From positions 135,595,420 to 135,659,419 of the forward strand of contig CM043964.1 of assembly GCA_014529385.2 (NCBI GenBank): DNA of 64,000 nucleotides, in the 5' to 3' direction. Shown here one piece after another: positions 1 to 9,716 of the stretch. The DNA comes from Adiantum capillus-veneris. Taxonomy: Eukaryota > Streptophyta > Polypodiopsida > Polypodiales > Pteridaceae. Below the pieces are notes generated by a model, which saw nothing but the letters and a program-made list of their open reading frames with translations, made no database searches and had not been told where the DNA came from. The position numbers and the translations under genes are program-made. The stretch's first letter is position 1. Each line of letters starts with the position of its first letter.

Positions 1-386
1 TACCAAGCTCTGATACCACTTGTTGGGATCGGAGAGCACACACACAGAGAGCCAACACGAAGAAGGAGATAGACACAGTGTGTGGCAGGGCGGTACTCAC
101 ACTACAATGTGTAGTTATGAGTATAGTTATTATGAATGAGTAAATGAATGGCTGTACATGGGCGGCTGAACAACGGGCAGCCGGACACACGGGCCTTTAA
201 CCCAACATTTACACACACACACACACTCACATGCACATGCAACTATATTTGACGAGAACCTCCTTGTGTATATGTACAATAAGTACAAAATAAATATATA
301 ACATATATATACACATAGGCATATAAGTAAATATAGATACATCAGCATATATCCAATAACTAATGGTACGTATATGTATGCCCACA
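1..386 (-). mobile_element. LTR of a minus-strand LTR retrotransposon cut by the window edge
   Basis: Bases 7-18 are the reverse complement of the usual tRNA-Met primer-binding site (TGGTATCAGAGC). Directly to the right a segment begins TGTTGGG at 21 and can be read to CCCACA at 386, giving the TG...CA ends expected of an LTR. The internal region would then lie left of the window. Neither the left target duplication nor the other LTR can be seen, so the outer boundary is an inference. Confidence 0.5.
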
Positions 387-390
387 TACT

Positions 391-583
391 TGTTAGAGTT
401 TTGTCATCTCAAGTGAACTGCCCAATGTGATCCCATTATTTATTTTCGCTTTTAGGCATTTAATTTACTTATTTGTCAAAGTCTGGGTAGGGCAATTTAG
501 TAAGGTTGGTATATATGTAACCCCTTGCCTCCATTGTATACACATTCAGTTATTCATTGCCAAGGTTGATTGGTTCAGGGAAG

Positions 584-632
<49 letters not shown>
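391..632 (+). mobile_element. LTR remnant related to the LTRs at 44650 and 46658
   Basis: The segment starts TGTTAGAGTTT and shares long runs with the LTRs of the small element at 44650-46916, for example TCAAGTGAACTGCCCAATGT and AGGTTGATTGGTTCAGG. Where those LTRs have a (CT)n tract this copy has (TG)n. The terminal part found in the other two copies (GCATCGTCGACTTTGACA) is missing, so this is a partial or strongly diverged solo LTR. Confidence 0.65.
588..630. repeat. (TG)n microsatellite
   Basis: About 43 bases of uninterrupted TG dinucleotide inside the LTR remnant. Confidence 0.95.
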
Positions 633-633
<1 letters not shown>

Positions 634-1039
634 CAATCTTAATTTTACTATTTTGAATGAATATCTGGCAAGACATTTGCATCAAAAGGGGTAATGGCCT
701 TTTGATGCCCATATAGTGGGTTTTGCAATTCAAAAATTTACATCATGTTTTAAATACATCACACTTTATAAAAATGAAATATTAAAGGAATCTTTTGACA
801 CTTGGATTAGAAGGGGTGGTGGCCTTATGATCACAATGAAAACTTGTGGAAATACACTCCTTTAGGTTTATCTACTTACATTGGAAGGGTTATTTGTCTC
901 TTAAATACTTTGATTACTTGATACTCTAAAAAGGATAGTAGGTTTAAGTCAAAGAGTTTTTAAGTAGGACATGGATAACAACTGATACGTTCTCTGACGC
1001 CTGTTTGATTGATGTACATCCAAACCAAAATGCACATAG
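633..1039. other. AT-rich stretch without a recognisable gene
   Basis: No ORF with a recognisable motif and no repeat structure is visible on either strand. Confidence 0.6.
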
Positions 1040-1640
1040 AAAATGCACAGTAGTCATAAAACAAGTGGGAGCAAAAGTCTCTTCATAATCTATGCCTTTA
1101 TGTTATGCATAACCCTTTGCAACAAGTCGAGCCTTATAGCGAGCAATCTCACCATCCGGCTTGTGTTTCAACTTGCAAACCCACTTCGTACCAATGGCAT
1201 TTTTTCCAGGAGGCAAATCACATAAAGTCCATGTGTCATTTTCTATAAGTGAATCATATTCTGATTCAATGGCAGCCATCCAATTTTTTGAATTTTGTCC
1301 TTCATGAAAAGATTTGGTTCCTCAACATCACATAAGCTAGACACATCCAAAGCATAAAAATCTAATGCATAAGATGCATGGCAAGAACTTGAGCGAGTAC
1401 GACTAGACGAAGTTGCTTCCAATTTACCAAAGTATGCACCAACCATTTTGGCATACCTCTAGCCTGCTCATTCTCGGGCCTTTCCTCATCAAGTACATCA
1501 TGTACATCTACATTAGTAATAGACTGATCTGTGACATTGGTTGAAACCCCGATGGGCTATACATTTGCCTCATTTGAATTTACATTCAAACTTTCACCAT
1601 TGAAAAGAGGCAAGCAGCTATCATAAATGTCCTGTGAGCT
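1040..1640 (-). pseudogene. Copia reverse-transcriptase fragment
   Basis: Read on the minus strand, this encodes the linker before the Ty1/Copia reverse transcriptase (ARGMPKWLV) and then the RT start, with recognisable pieces SEYDSLIENDTWTL, GTKWVCKLK and ARYKARLVAKG. These match the first conserved block of Copia RT. The frame is broken by indels between 1240 and 1440 and the catalytic YVDD block is absent. The fragment ends where the DNA transposon begins at 1641, so it was probably the insertion target. No LTRs belonging to it were recognised. Confidence 0.75.
1633..1640. repeat. Left target-site duplication TGTGAGCT
   Basis: An identical octamer lies at 11404-11411, immediately outside the right end of the transposon. 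Confidence 0.6.
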
Positions 1641-1648
1641 GGGGATTT

Positions 1649-1673
1649 TACATTAGGAAAAGTTTGGACTCAA
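1649..1673. repeat. Left terminal inverted repeat
   Basis: The 25 bases starting TACATTAGGAAAAG are the exact reverse complement of 11377-11401. Similarity stops inward of this block. Confidence 0.9.
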
Positions 1674-2050
1674 CAATGGGCCTTGTAAGAAATGCCAAGT
1701 CAGCTTAGAGACAGATAATAAAAAGTCCCTAATTTCATTTTTGATATTCACTTTAAAAAAAACTCGGATATCAAATTTGGGGGGTACGTTTATTAAAACT
1801 CTCAAAAAGTGTTCAGACAATGATAACATACGACCGGCTCCGAATTGAATGCCGATTGTCTCAATCTTTTGGATTTTTCAAAACTAAGATTTGGCACTCA
1901 ACGAGGTGCATTGAATGTTATTCTTCTTCTCATTTTCGTGTCTCTCTTGCTTTCCGCCTGCGCGCAGTCTCCTCCTTTGAGCACTCTTCCATTTGCTTCA
2001 CTCTTGCGCTCTCCTCTGTTTTGAGCTTTCTCATTCACCAAGTCATCTCA

Positions 2051-4861
2051 ATGTCATTATCATCTTCACACAGAACTCAGACGAGGAGTCAAAACGATGT
2101 GTATCATATGCATATCGAATTGTCCAGAGAATACGAGCCCCTCCACAAGAAGAATAAGCGAGGCATCCTTTCCGAAGCTTCAAAAGAGAACTTCAGATTT
2201 CAAGGTAAAAAAAGCGTCGATCTTTGGGTGGATGGCAGGATATATCCTGAGCATCCTATCACCAACTCAACTCCACTGTTCAAAAACATAACGTCATTGT
2301 TGAACTATGTAGGAGACGGTTATTCTGGTTTATATGGCTACACCAAGCATTTGGCGGTCAAAAGTGATATTCTTAAGCTTGAGAGAGACCTTGCACACAA
2401 AGAAAAATTTTTCTTGAAGCAAACTGTGACAGAGTGCGCTTAACAACTGAAAGGCAAGGACGAAAGCATCACGCAGCTCACGCAGGATCTCAGAGAAAAA
2501 AATAATGTCTTAGGTCCTCGGTTAAGAGAACGACGCTTACGAGACATTGAACAACTGAAGGTTGGTTTTGGGGGTTTGAAGAAGAGGGTTAAAGCAATCA
2601 AGTAAGATTATCATTCAAGCAGGTTTAATTCATCTTTACATTTGTAGTTTTATATCTTACTTTTCATATTTATGCTTAGATTGTTGTTACATCCTCAGTC
2701 AAATATTGACAGCAACACACCAACTTCTTCAATTCCTTATGGTCTCATACTAAAATGCAAAGATGTCACCGGACTTTTGGACGATAAGCACTACTGCAAG
2801 ATTGTTGCTAAGCAACTTGACACTCTTTTGAAACAGAATCAACTCCAAACACGTGATGTTCAGTCAATTCTGGATGAAGACGGAATATCCAACAAAGGTT
2901 ATTCTGCAATTTTTAGGTATGTCTGGTGTTTGAATCAATTGTCTTCACCTGTCAAATCAAATGTCTGCAATTTTTAGGTATATTGGATATGTGTAGCATT
3001 TGAAAACTTGTAAATAGTCCATTTGCTTGATTTTCTGTTTACAGAACTATGCAGCAACAAAGTAAGAAGTTCAATCTCTAGCACACGTTGCTGCCAAATC
3101 CTTTCTCCATTCGAAAGACAAGACTGGAGGTCAACCAGGAAGTGCTTCGAATATTGGGCACTCCTTTTCACATTGAAGCAATGTACAGATCGCCATCAGC
3201 AGAGGAAGTGGTCTATGACAAATACAATAATATATTTTATGATTTAGTAGCTTTGCAGACATATATTGTTCAATTGTTCGAGGTTTCTCAAGAGGAATGC
3301 AATGGAGTCTTGAAGTTTGTGCTTAAACTGGATGAGTGCGAGCTAGTGAAAGAGACAAAGGTTGAGCGTGTCACAATAACACTTATGAATAGAGCATTAG
3401 ATGAAAGCATTGCTTCAGACGACCCTAGAAACTTTAGCGTGCAATCCGAAAACAATATTTTCTTATTAGCCACATTCAAGGTTTGATATCAACAAGTTTT
3501 TGCTTCAAAAAATGATTAGACATGTTTCATTTGATTGGTTTGGTTTTCCATTTCAGGTGCCTACAGAGAATTTCGATATTCTTAATTGGGTTTTCCATCA
3601 AACAAGTATTCCTGAAGTCATAAGCGAACAGAGAAATGGAAAGACACTCGATGTATTAGGCATGGGTTCATACACAGTAGAGTGGCATATGGCTGGAGAT
3701 CTCAAAACCCTAAAGTGTATGTACAACATCTCAAAAGGAGCAACAAGTAAAAGCCCTTGTTTGTATTGCATGGGAGGAGTCATTGGTCTTGACAAATGAA
3801 ATTGGAGGAGAGCACCGAACAGGCACTTGCAGGACCTTAACTTCCACCCAGTGTTGGATATTCCACTATCCAGAGTACATATTTGCACGATGCATGCACT
3901 CTGTAGAATCATTGAGAAACTTATGTATCTGTACATTTGTTTTTCTTGGACCACTTGGCCAGCATCAACAAAACAAAGGGCTATATTATCATTGGAAACA
4001 GTTTTCTCATATATGGGCTTGCATGGAGGACATGTGAAAATAGAGCAGGACGAGAAGAGGTCTAAGAATGGTCGAGATGTGCCAAAGAAGTTGTCTATTG
4101 ACAGTGTGAAATCCCGTCTCTTCTTGTTGATGCCAACAAGTGGCAGACAACGCAAAAGCCAAAGTGCTCAGGAAAGGTTGGCATTGAGATACAATCGGTG
4201 GAGAAACCTGCACAATGCAGTGGTTGACCACGCAGACAATGGTGCAGCAAGGACTCGCAAAGAGAACGTGTGGAAAATTTTGGATTCCATATTCAAGTTT
4301 TGTGAGCTCAATACTTGGAGAGATACTAACTATACATTGTTTCAAGACGCTCTAGAGACCTTCCACAGGTCTTTCATAGCTGCATGGACAAATCAACACA
4401 TAACTCATTACATGGTATATTAATTTATTTGATAAAATTGTGATTATATATTTACATATAAACAATAGGCTGGTTTTTTTTTGCAGCATATCATATGCAA
4501 CCACATGCCTTGGTTTGCTAGGCAGTATGGTAGCTTGGCTATATGGTCTACACAAGGTATGGAGAAAACTCACTACCAAGCCAGTACTGGCTATTTCAGC
4601 CACACTCGTCATGGAGGTGGTGCAAACAAAGCCAACAGTTTGGAGGAACTACATCAATGGACTTATCGAAAACTTATGCATAGAACACACCGAAAGGAAT
4701 GTGTCAAAGACAGTCAGATTGGCCAAGCAATGAGATTAGCAAGCAAACGACGGAAGAAGGAAATATGGGAGGCATCTTCTGTGGCATCGCAACATGTAGA
4801 GTGGCGACTTCAAAACGAACGCACTGGAAAAACTTGGACAACTCCGACCCAAGTTGTTTGA
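2051..4861 (+). pseudogene. Candidate DDE transposase of the 9.8-kb transposon (five exons, three in-frame stops)
   Basis: Five exons can be placed with GT-AG introns: 2051-2601, 2680-2916, 3045-3480, 3557-4414 and 4487-4861. The first holds an N-terminal domain (VDLWVDGRIYP, GDGYSGLYGYTKHL) and a coiled coil. The later exons carry three acidic blocks that could form a DDE site: Asp at 3331 in KLDECE, Asp at 3698 in AGDLKTLK followed by a CLYC pair, and Glu at 4562 in TQGMEKTHYQA followed by TRHGGG. D-to-D spacing is about 97 residues and D-to-E about 260, typical of a DDE core with an inserted domain. In-frame stops (TAA 2441, TAG 3079, TGA 3797) interrupt an otherwise continuous frame, so this copy is probably dead. 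I cannot name the superfamily; the DDE assignment rests on motif spacing and the terminal repeats. The start codon was chosen as the ATG before the Ser-rich segment. Confidence 0.6.
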
Positions 4862-5071
4862 GACTTCCTAAAGATAGCGCATTGTAACACAATATAATTT
4901 TTTGTGCCAAGAGAAGACAACCAGTCACAAAAGTGAGAAACATAATGTACTCATTGTTTTGATAGAAAATGTACTATTTTTTGGCATCGACAATATACAT
5001 TGGAGCTTCTCTATTCTTCATCTTCGTCAGGAAAAGTTACAAAATATTCTGGCCTTTTTGCCTGCTGTGTG

Positions 5072-6678
5072 TTATCGTCTTCTTCTTGCCTTGGTCTTTT
5101 GCAACCTAGTCCTGCAGGTTCGTTTGTTGACAGTACATTTTGTCTCCACCTCCACAGCCACAAGAGACATTTCTTCAGTAGGCAGATGCGCAATTGGTTG
5201 TTTATTGCCAAACAAAGCATGCTTGTCATACTCTAGTAATTGTGCAGGGTCAGTGATTCCGCATGCCAAACCATATGTTGCTTGGGTCAAAAAATAGCGA
5301 CTACGCAAACCATACATTTCTGGCCCTTGGCCAAACATATACAATGCGGCCTTTTTTTCTAAAAGCATTATTTTATCTGCGTTCCACCTGATGACGGCCC
5401 CTCCTAAATATCTTGAAAGTGTCTTCAACGTCATCAAGGGTAGCTCCGCGTTGTCATTGGAGAAGGACGAATGGAAGACCAAAAAACTCGGATACTTAAG
5501 ATTCTTTAAGTATTGGCCGAGAGAGGAATTCTTCCCTAAATCTCCCATGCCTCGTCCACGAGGGCAAGGAATGAAGGTATCCTCATAGACCACCAATTGC
5601 AACAAATTAAAGTCATGAAATGAGATAAGTAGAAACCGAAAAGTTAAGGCAAATAAAAAAAGATTACCTTCTAGTTTTCATCTCCTCAAGTAAGTCCTCA
5701 TTCCATAGGTTGATGCCGCCCTGACCTCCAGTGGGCGCATTGGAGGCTGAGGCCAAAGATGATGAAGAAGTGCTTGCCTTACCCATTTCTTGATGAAGAA
5801 GTGCTTGCCTTACCCATTTCTTCAATCCCTAGCTTTTTTTGCACTTCCATGAACTCCTTTTCTGTTGGAAGCGTGCGCTCATACCTAGCAACACCATTGT
5901 AAATCATCACAAGTGCACTTGCGGGGTCAACGAACTCATCGTCATTTACATGGGCATCTATAACAGAATACTTGTCGTGCTCAGGGTCAATGACAGCATC
6001 ATCCTCTTCGAGATTCTGTTCCACAATGGCAAGGCAATAGTCCTCTCGAAGGTCAAAAAGCTCCATAATGTCGTTAAGCAAGACAAACTGCAAATCACCA
6101 ATAGGTATGGTAGGTAGAACACTAGTAGGCAAAGCACCCTCCGGAAGCTGCACTCCCTCTGAAACCTGCAAGGCAAGGCTTCCCCGAGACTTGGGCTCTT
6201 GACCCTCCCCAGTCTAATCCTCTAGCGAGGCCTCTACAGCATCAGCATGCTCATCCAAAATTAAATGCAAATATAAAATAAAACCTGCATAATATTCAGC
6301 CACTCGACACTTGCGGTTATGAAGTGTACACTTGTGGTCTGTTATCCGCAAGTGCACTGGCAGCTTAAGGCAACTCCTAGAAAATATGTGTTTCTTGGAG
6401 GAGTCCAAATTGATATCCTTCATGTGAACAAAACGAACTCCTTGTATCTCGACAATGCCACCAGACGTTTGCTGCTGGTAGGTCTGCTCAAAACCTGATA
6501 GGTAATGTTGCGTGGAGACAATCGACTCATGCAAAGAAAAATCTGGATTGAACATCGGCCTCATCTCTGTCTCGCGCTGCTGAAGCCCAATGCGGTATAG
6601 AAAATGAGATAGTTTGTCTTGGTGGGCATCCTCAGAGCAAGGCACTTCCTCCTCTGCTTCAACATTGAAGGGGTCCAT
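5072..6678 (-). pseudogene. Unknown cargo gene with an acidic middle and a basic C-terminus
   Basis: Transcribed leftward from the shared promoter region. The first exon starts at ATG 6678 (MDPFNVEAEEEVPC) and stays in one frame to about 5795, broken by a TAG at 6214-6216. It encodes a segment with two HxxxC-like pairs (DHKCTLHNRKCRV) and then a strongly acidic stretch (EQNLEEDDAVIDPEHD). A 31-bp tandem duplication at 5761-5822 shifts the frame. Beyond it the reading continues (GGINLWNEDLLEEMKTR) to a likely donor at 5667. A second exon from about 5581 runs to 5072 and ends in an Arg/Lys-rich tail (KTKARRRR), which could be a nuclear localisation signal. I do not recognise a family. Its position in the transposon suggests a transposon-encoded accessory protein. 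Confidence 0.5.
5761..5822. repeat. 31-bp tandem duplication inside the unknown cargo gene
   Basis: The unit GATGAAGAAGTGCTTGCCTT plus 11 more bases is repeated exactly (5761-5791, 5792-5822). Since 31 is not a multiple of three it shifts the frame of the minus-strand gene. Confidence 0.9.
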
Positions 6679-6904
6679 AAGGAAAATTCAAAAGCGAAGA
6701 TAGATGAGAGAGCACAACATCCAAACAAAGGGGGAGCAAGTCATATTTATAAGACTCTCGAGGACAATGATGACATCGATTGATCTGCATCATCGGGCCG
6801 GCGTGCATCATGCAGTCGCCGTGATGATTACGCCACGTGTCAGCCGTCGTGGAACGGTCGCACCACAACGCGAAAGTAGTGCCGCCACACAAAAAAGCAT
6901 CGCT

Positions 6905-6948
6905 ATTGCGTTTTGGCGCGACAACTTGTTGTCGCGTCATAACGCGAT
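6905..6948. promoter_or_regulatory. Hairpin in repeat copy 1
   Basis: CGCGACAAC (6917-6925) and GTTGTCGCG (6928-6936) are perfect complements with a 2-base loop. ATTGCGTT (6905-6912) and AACGCGAT (6941-6948) pair outside them with one mismatch. Confidence 0.75.
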
Positions 6949-7120
6949 ACGGCCAGTCAAGAGTACTGTGGTCCGCCTCCTCGCGTTGTGCCGCGATGCC
7001 TTTTTTGTCGCACCACGCGTTCATCATGCAGTCGCCGTGACGATTACGCCACATGTTAGTCGCCGTGGAATGGTCGCGCCACAACGCGAAATGGGTGCCG
7101 CCACTCTACAAAAGCAACGC

Positions 7121-7166
7121 TATCGCGTTCTGGCGCGACAGCCAATTGTCGCGTCATAACGCGATA
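7121..7166. promoter_or_regulatory. Hairpin in repeat copy 2
   Basis: TATCGCGTT (7121-7129) and AACGCGATA (7158-7166) pair perfectly. Inside, CGCGACA (7134-7140) pairs with TGTCGCG (7147-7153). Confidence 0.75.
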
Positions 7167-7477
7167 TGACCAGTGCAAAGTATTCTGGTTCGCCTCCTCG
7201 CGTTGTGCCGCGACATACCATTGTTGCTAGGGCAACCCGTTGGGGTGCTTTTGTCCTGATGTGCCACGTGGCGCGTAATCATTATGCTCGCACGCTTCCC
7301 GTCATACCTCACGATGCCATGATTAATGCAGCCGCCTCTTCTCATTATACTTATTCCGCTAATATAACCCCCTCCCCCGTTTTTTTCTCACCGTTTTTTT
7401 CGAAGTGTCTCTAGTCACTCTGCCTTTTGACCCACATCCAGATTTCCATATTTCCTCGCATTCTCCTCGTTCAGGTC

Positions 7478-7907
7478 ATGGCCCGCACAAAGCAAACAGC
7501 AAGGAAGGTTTATTCTGGCCAGTTTGTTCCGTAGGGCCAGGCTAGCTCGTCTACAGTGCAACCATCAACATCGCATGTGATTCCGGGCAAGACCAAGCCG
7601 CAGTTACGCGCAACAATGCGAAGAAGAAGATACGAGCAGAATAGGAGTGTTCTACTCGAACTTTGTAAGCTCCAAAAGCACATTTCATTGGCAATACCTA
7701 AACTGCCATTCCAGAGAGTTGTTCGCGAGATTTGCGAGCAAAACAACCTGAATTTCCGGTGGTCTCGAAGTGCAATGGGGTGCTTGCACGAGGCCGCTGA
7801 GGATTTTCTTGTAGAGCTTTTCCAGGACGGCTGCATCTCTCGGCCCACTCCCATAGGACAACATTGATGCCGCGAGACATCAACACACTTCGGCTTCTCA
7901 GATTCAG
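7478..7907 (+). pseudogene. Histone H3-like protein encoded inside the transposon
   Basis: ATG 7478 opens with MARTKQTARK, identical to the first ten residues of canonical histone H3 (R2, T3, K4 and K9 kept, S10 replaced by Val). After a TAG stop at codon 19 (7532-7534) the same frame continues through a diverged linker, a basic RRRRYEQN segment and a recognisable histone fold: LLELCKLQKH (alpha-N), IPKLPFQRVVREI (alpha-1), FRWSRSAMGCLHEAAEDFLV (alpha-2) and ELFQD. The H3 C-terminus appears one frame over: HLSAHSHRTTLMPRDI at about 7831-7881 corresponds to the LCAIHAKRVTIMPKDI block of H3, so one base was gained or lost near 7830. Loop 1 has the length of ordinary H3, not the longer CENP-A loop. 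The coding region reaches a GT donor at 7908 whose phase fits the protease exon at 8028. It is probably dead in this copy. Confidence 0.85.
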
Positions 7908-8027
7908 GTATGACAAAACAATACCGCCTGCCGGTATTTCAGACCAAAAAATGGACACTATTCTTAGAATACCACCTATTGACAAGGTCAAAGTTCATGA
8001 AGTGTCTACACAAATGCAATGATACAG

Positions 8028-9506
8028 CACCCGTCTCAACACCGAGCGGGACACAACAAAAGACGATAGTGAGAGATTGGAGCAGTTACGCCTTGAGATG
8101 ATGGAGGAACAAATGGCAGATGCCATCAGCGACGCCAACGCTGATGATTTGTCATTGCTGTTTCCCTATTTCTATGTTGGCCTTCCTGTGTGGGGACGCA
8201 TTCTGTATTTTCCTTATCACTCCCACGAGATTGCAATTTTACAGAACCGGACGAGGAAACTCACAGACTCAATCATCAATTGCTTGCTTTGGTGCGTGCT
8301 ATTCTTTTTTTCCCAATAAATTCTTTTAATTATTCAATTTTGTATGACACGAATTACTTTATAGTTTTGTAGTTTCAAATTTTCCTTGGAATATGCAAGA
8401 TGATGTCGCCGTCCTTGACTCGAACCTCTCGATCGTTTTGATGGCCGAGGATACATCTTTAGTGGAAGTACTTGACTAGTTCCAGTCAGTGAACATGGAT
8501 ACGGCAAAAAAATTTGTTCTAGCTTATCATGAAGGGTACGCAATGTTTTCAATAGTGAATTATTTTATCTTGAACTCTAATTTATTGTGATGACATATGT
8601 TTTGCTTATGTTTATTTGTAACAGATCTCATTGGAGTTTTGTTCTCTTACACCTTGAACGAAATCGGTGCTACCTTGCTAATGCATCCCATGGATTTCAT
8701 GGTGAAGTACGTAGGTAAGAGGTTTTGTATTTTGTTTGACATCGCATAGAATTTTGTTAAAAGTCGCTTATGAAATTTAATTGTATTTTGTGCAGATCTG
8801 TTCGGAAGCTTGTGTTTGCTCTTGAAGCTTTAACGCAAGAGCAGATATATGAGAATCTTACGATTATTAGTTGTAAAGTCCCTAAGCAGGACGATGCCTA
8901 CTCTTGTGGATGGAGGGTCTTATTCAATGCAGAAATTTTGTTAGGGTCATGCTTGATGGAAGTCGTAGAAGTGTAAGCATTTGACACTCGTTTACAGATT
9001 TGTATTTTAATAAGTTAGTAGCTATGTTGCTAAACATGATGTTCTTAACGCAAGTAAGAAATTTGGCAGATTATTCAAAGGCTGATGTTTCTTCGTTTAG
9101 AAACAGAATGATTGAAAACTTGATCAATTGCGCGACCATGCATCCAGACGGAGCACGTGATGCTTTTATCCCGCCAGCACCAAGGCCCACGCCTAGGCTT
9201 CCGCCGACAAGATACCCCGTGTCTGCCACACCAACACAAGCACATATCAATATCTCCCCAGATGCCTCCCCAACCCAAGCTCCCACCAGCTCTCGTCCTG
9301 AAGAAATAGCTCCAGAGCCCTCAAACCCCCACCCAGCACCTCTCCTGCTCATGAAACAGCTCCAGAGCCCCCAAACCCCCCACCTAGCACCTCTCCTACT
9401 CATGAAGCAGCTCCAAAGCCCCCAAACCCCCAAGCCACCACCTCTCCTCAACCTCGACCAACAACCCCCACATCACTGCACGCACAAGATTAGAAAGAGA
9501 TTATGA
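8028..9506 (+). pseudogene. Ulp1/SENP8-like cysteine protease (C48), probably the C-terminal part of the H3-like gene
   Basis: Exons can be placed at 8028-8291, 8373-8535, 8625-8714, 8796-8970 and about 9070-9506 with GT-AG borders. The first is a coiled coil (SERLEQLRLEMMEEQ) leading to LTDSIIN, resembling the WLnDsiI block of Ulp1 proteases. The catalytic His is in SHWSFVLLHL (about 8630). Gln and Cys are in KVPKQDDAYSCGW (about 8876-8914), with spacing and wording closest to SENP8/Den1-type enzymes. The usual Asp of HYDS appears as Asn in YLANAS, which would weaken catalysis. A TAG near 8476 interrupts exon two. The tail after 9070 is rich in Pro, with an imperfect repeat (LLLMKQLQSPQTP twice). 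Family role: cleavage of SUMO- or NEDD8-like modifiers. Such proteases accompany several plant and KDZ transposons. Confidence 0.75.
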
Positions 9507-9716
9507 AATGTACTTTTGACAAATTGATTACAAGCAGTGGATCGAAATTTGACTTTTGTTTTGATTATGGTTCAAAGTTTACAAAATGTTAAGTACAATT
9601 TTCCAAAAAAATGGGAGAGTGAGGATCCAATGGTGTTTGGTAATGTAGAGAGCTGCCTTTGTCGAGTAATCTTTGAGAATAGTATTTGAACCATTGTGTA
9701 ATGTGTGTTTACTATT

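Larger units (their letters stand above)
6806..7237. repeat. Two tandem copies of a 216-bp GC-rich repeat
   Basis: Copy 1 is 6806-7021 and copy 2 starts at 7022 with the same CATCATGCAGTCGCCGTGA; similarity fades near 7237. Both contain the same order of blocks (ATTACGCCAC, CACAACGCGAAA, GTGCCGCCAC, CTCCTCGCGTTGTGCCGCGA) and one hairpin each. Confidence 0.85.
6679..7477. promoter_or_regulatory. Divergent GC-rich promoter region of the transposon
   Basis: This 800-bp stretch separates two cargo genes transcribed away from each other. On the minus strand TATAAATA (6744-6751) lies about 70 bases before ATG 6678. On the plus strand ATATAA (7362-7367) lies about 110 bases before ATG 7478. Between them are two 216-bp repeats rich in CG dinucleotides and NNCGCG palindromes, unlike the AT-rich surroundings. 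Confidence 0.55.

Noticed and set aside
130-387. Minus-strand frame rich in Tyr, Ile and Cys
   Set aside because: Comes from AT- and CA-rich LTR sequence; no motif.
7478-7907. Assignment of the H3-like protein as centromeric CenH3
   Set aside because: Loop 1 has ordinary H3 length and the N-tail starts exactly like canonical H3, unlike CenH3 proteins.
7510-7991. Minus-strand frames opposite the H3-like region
   Set aside because: Shadows of the plus-strand histone-fold coding sequence.
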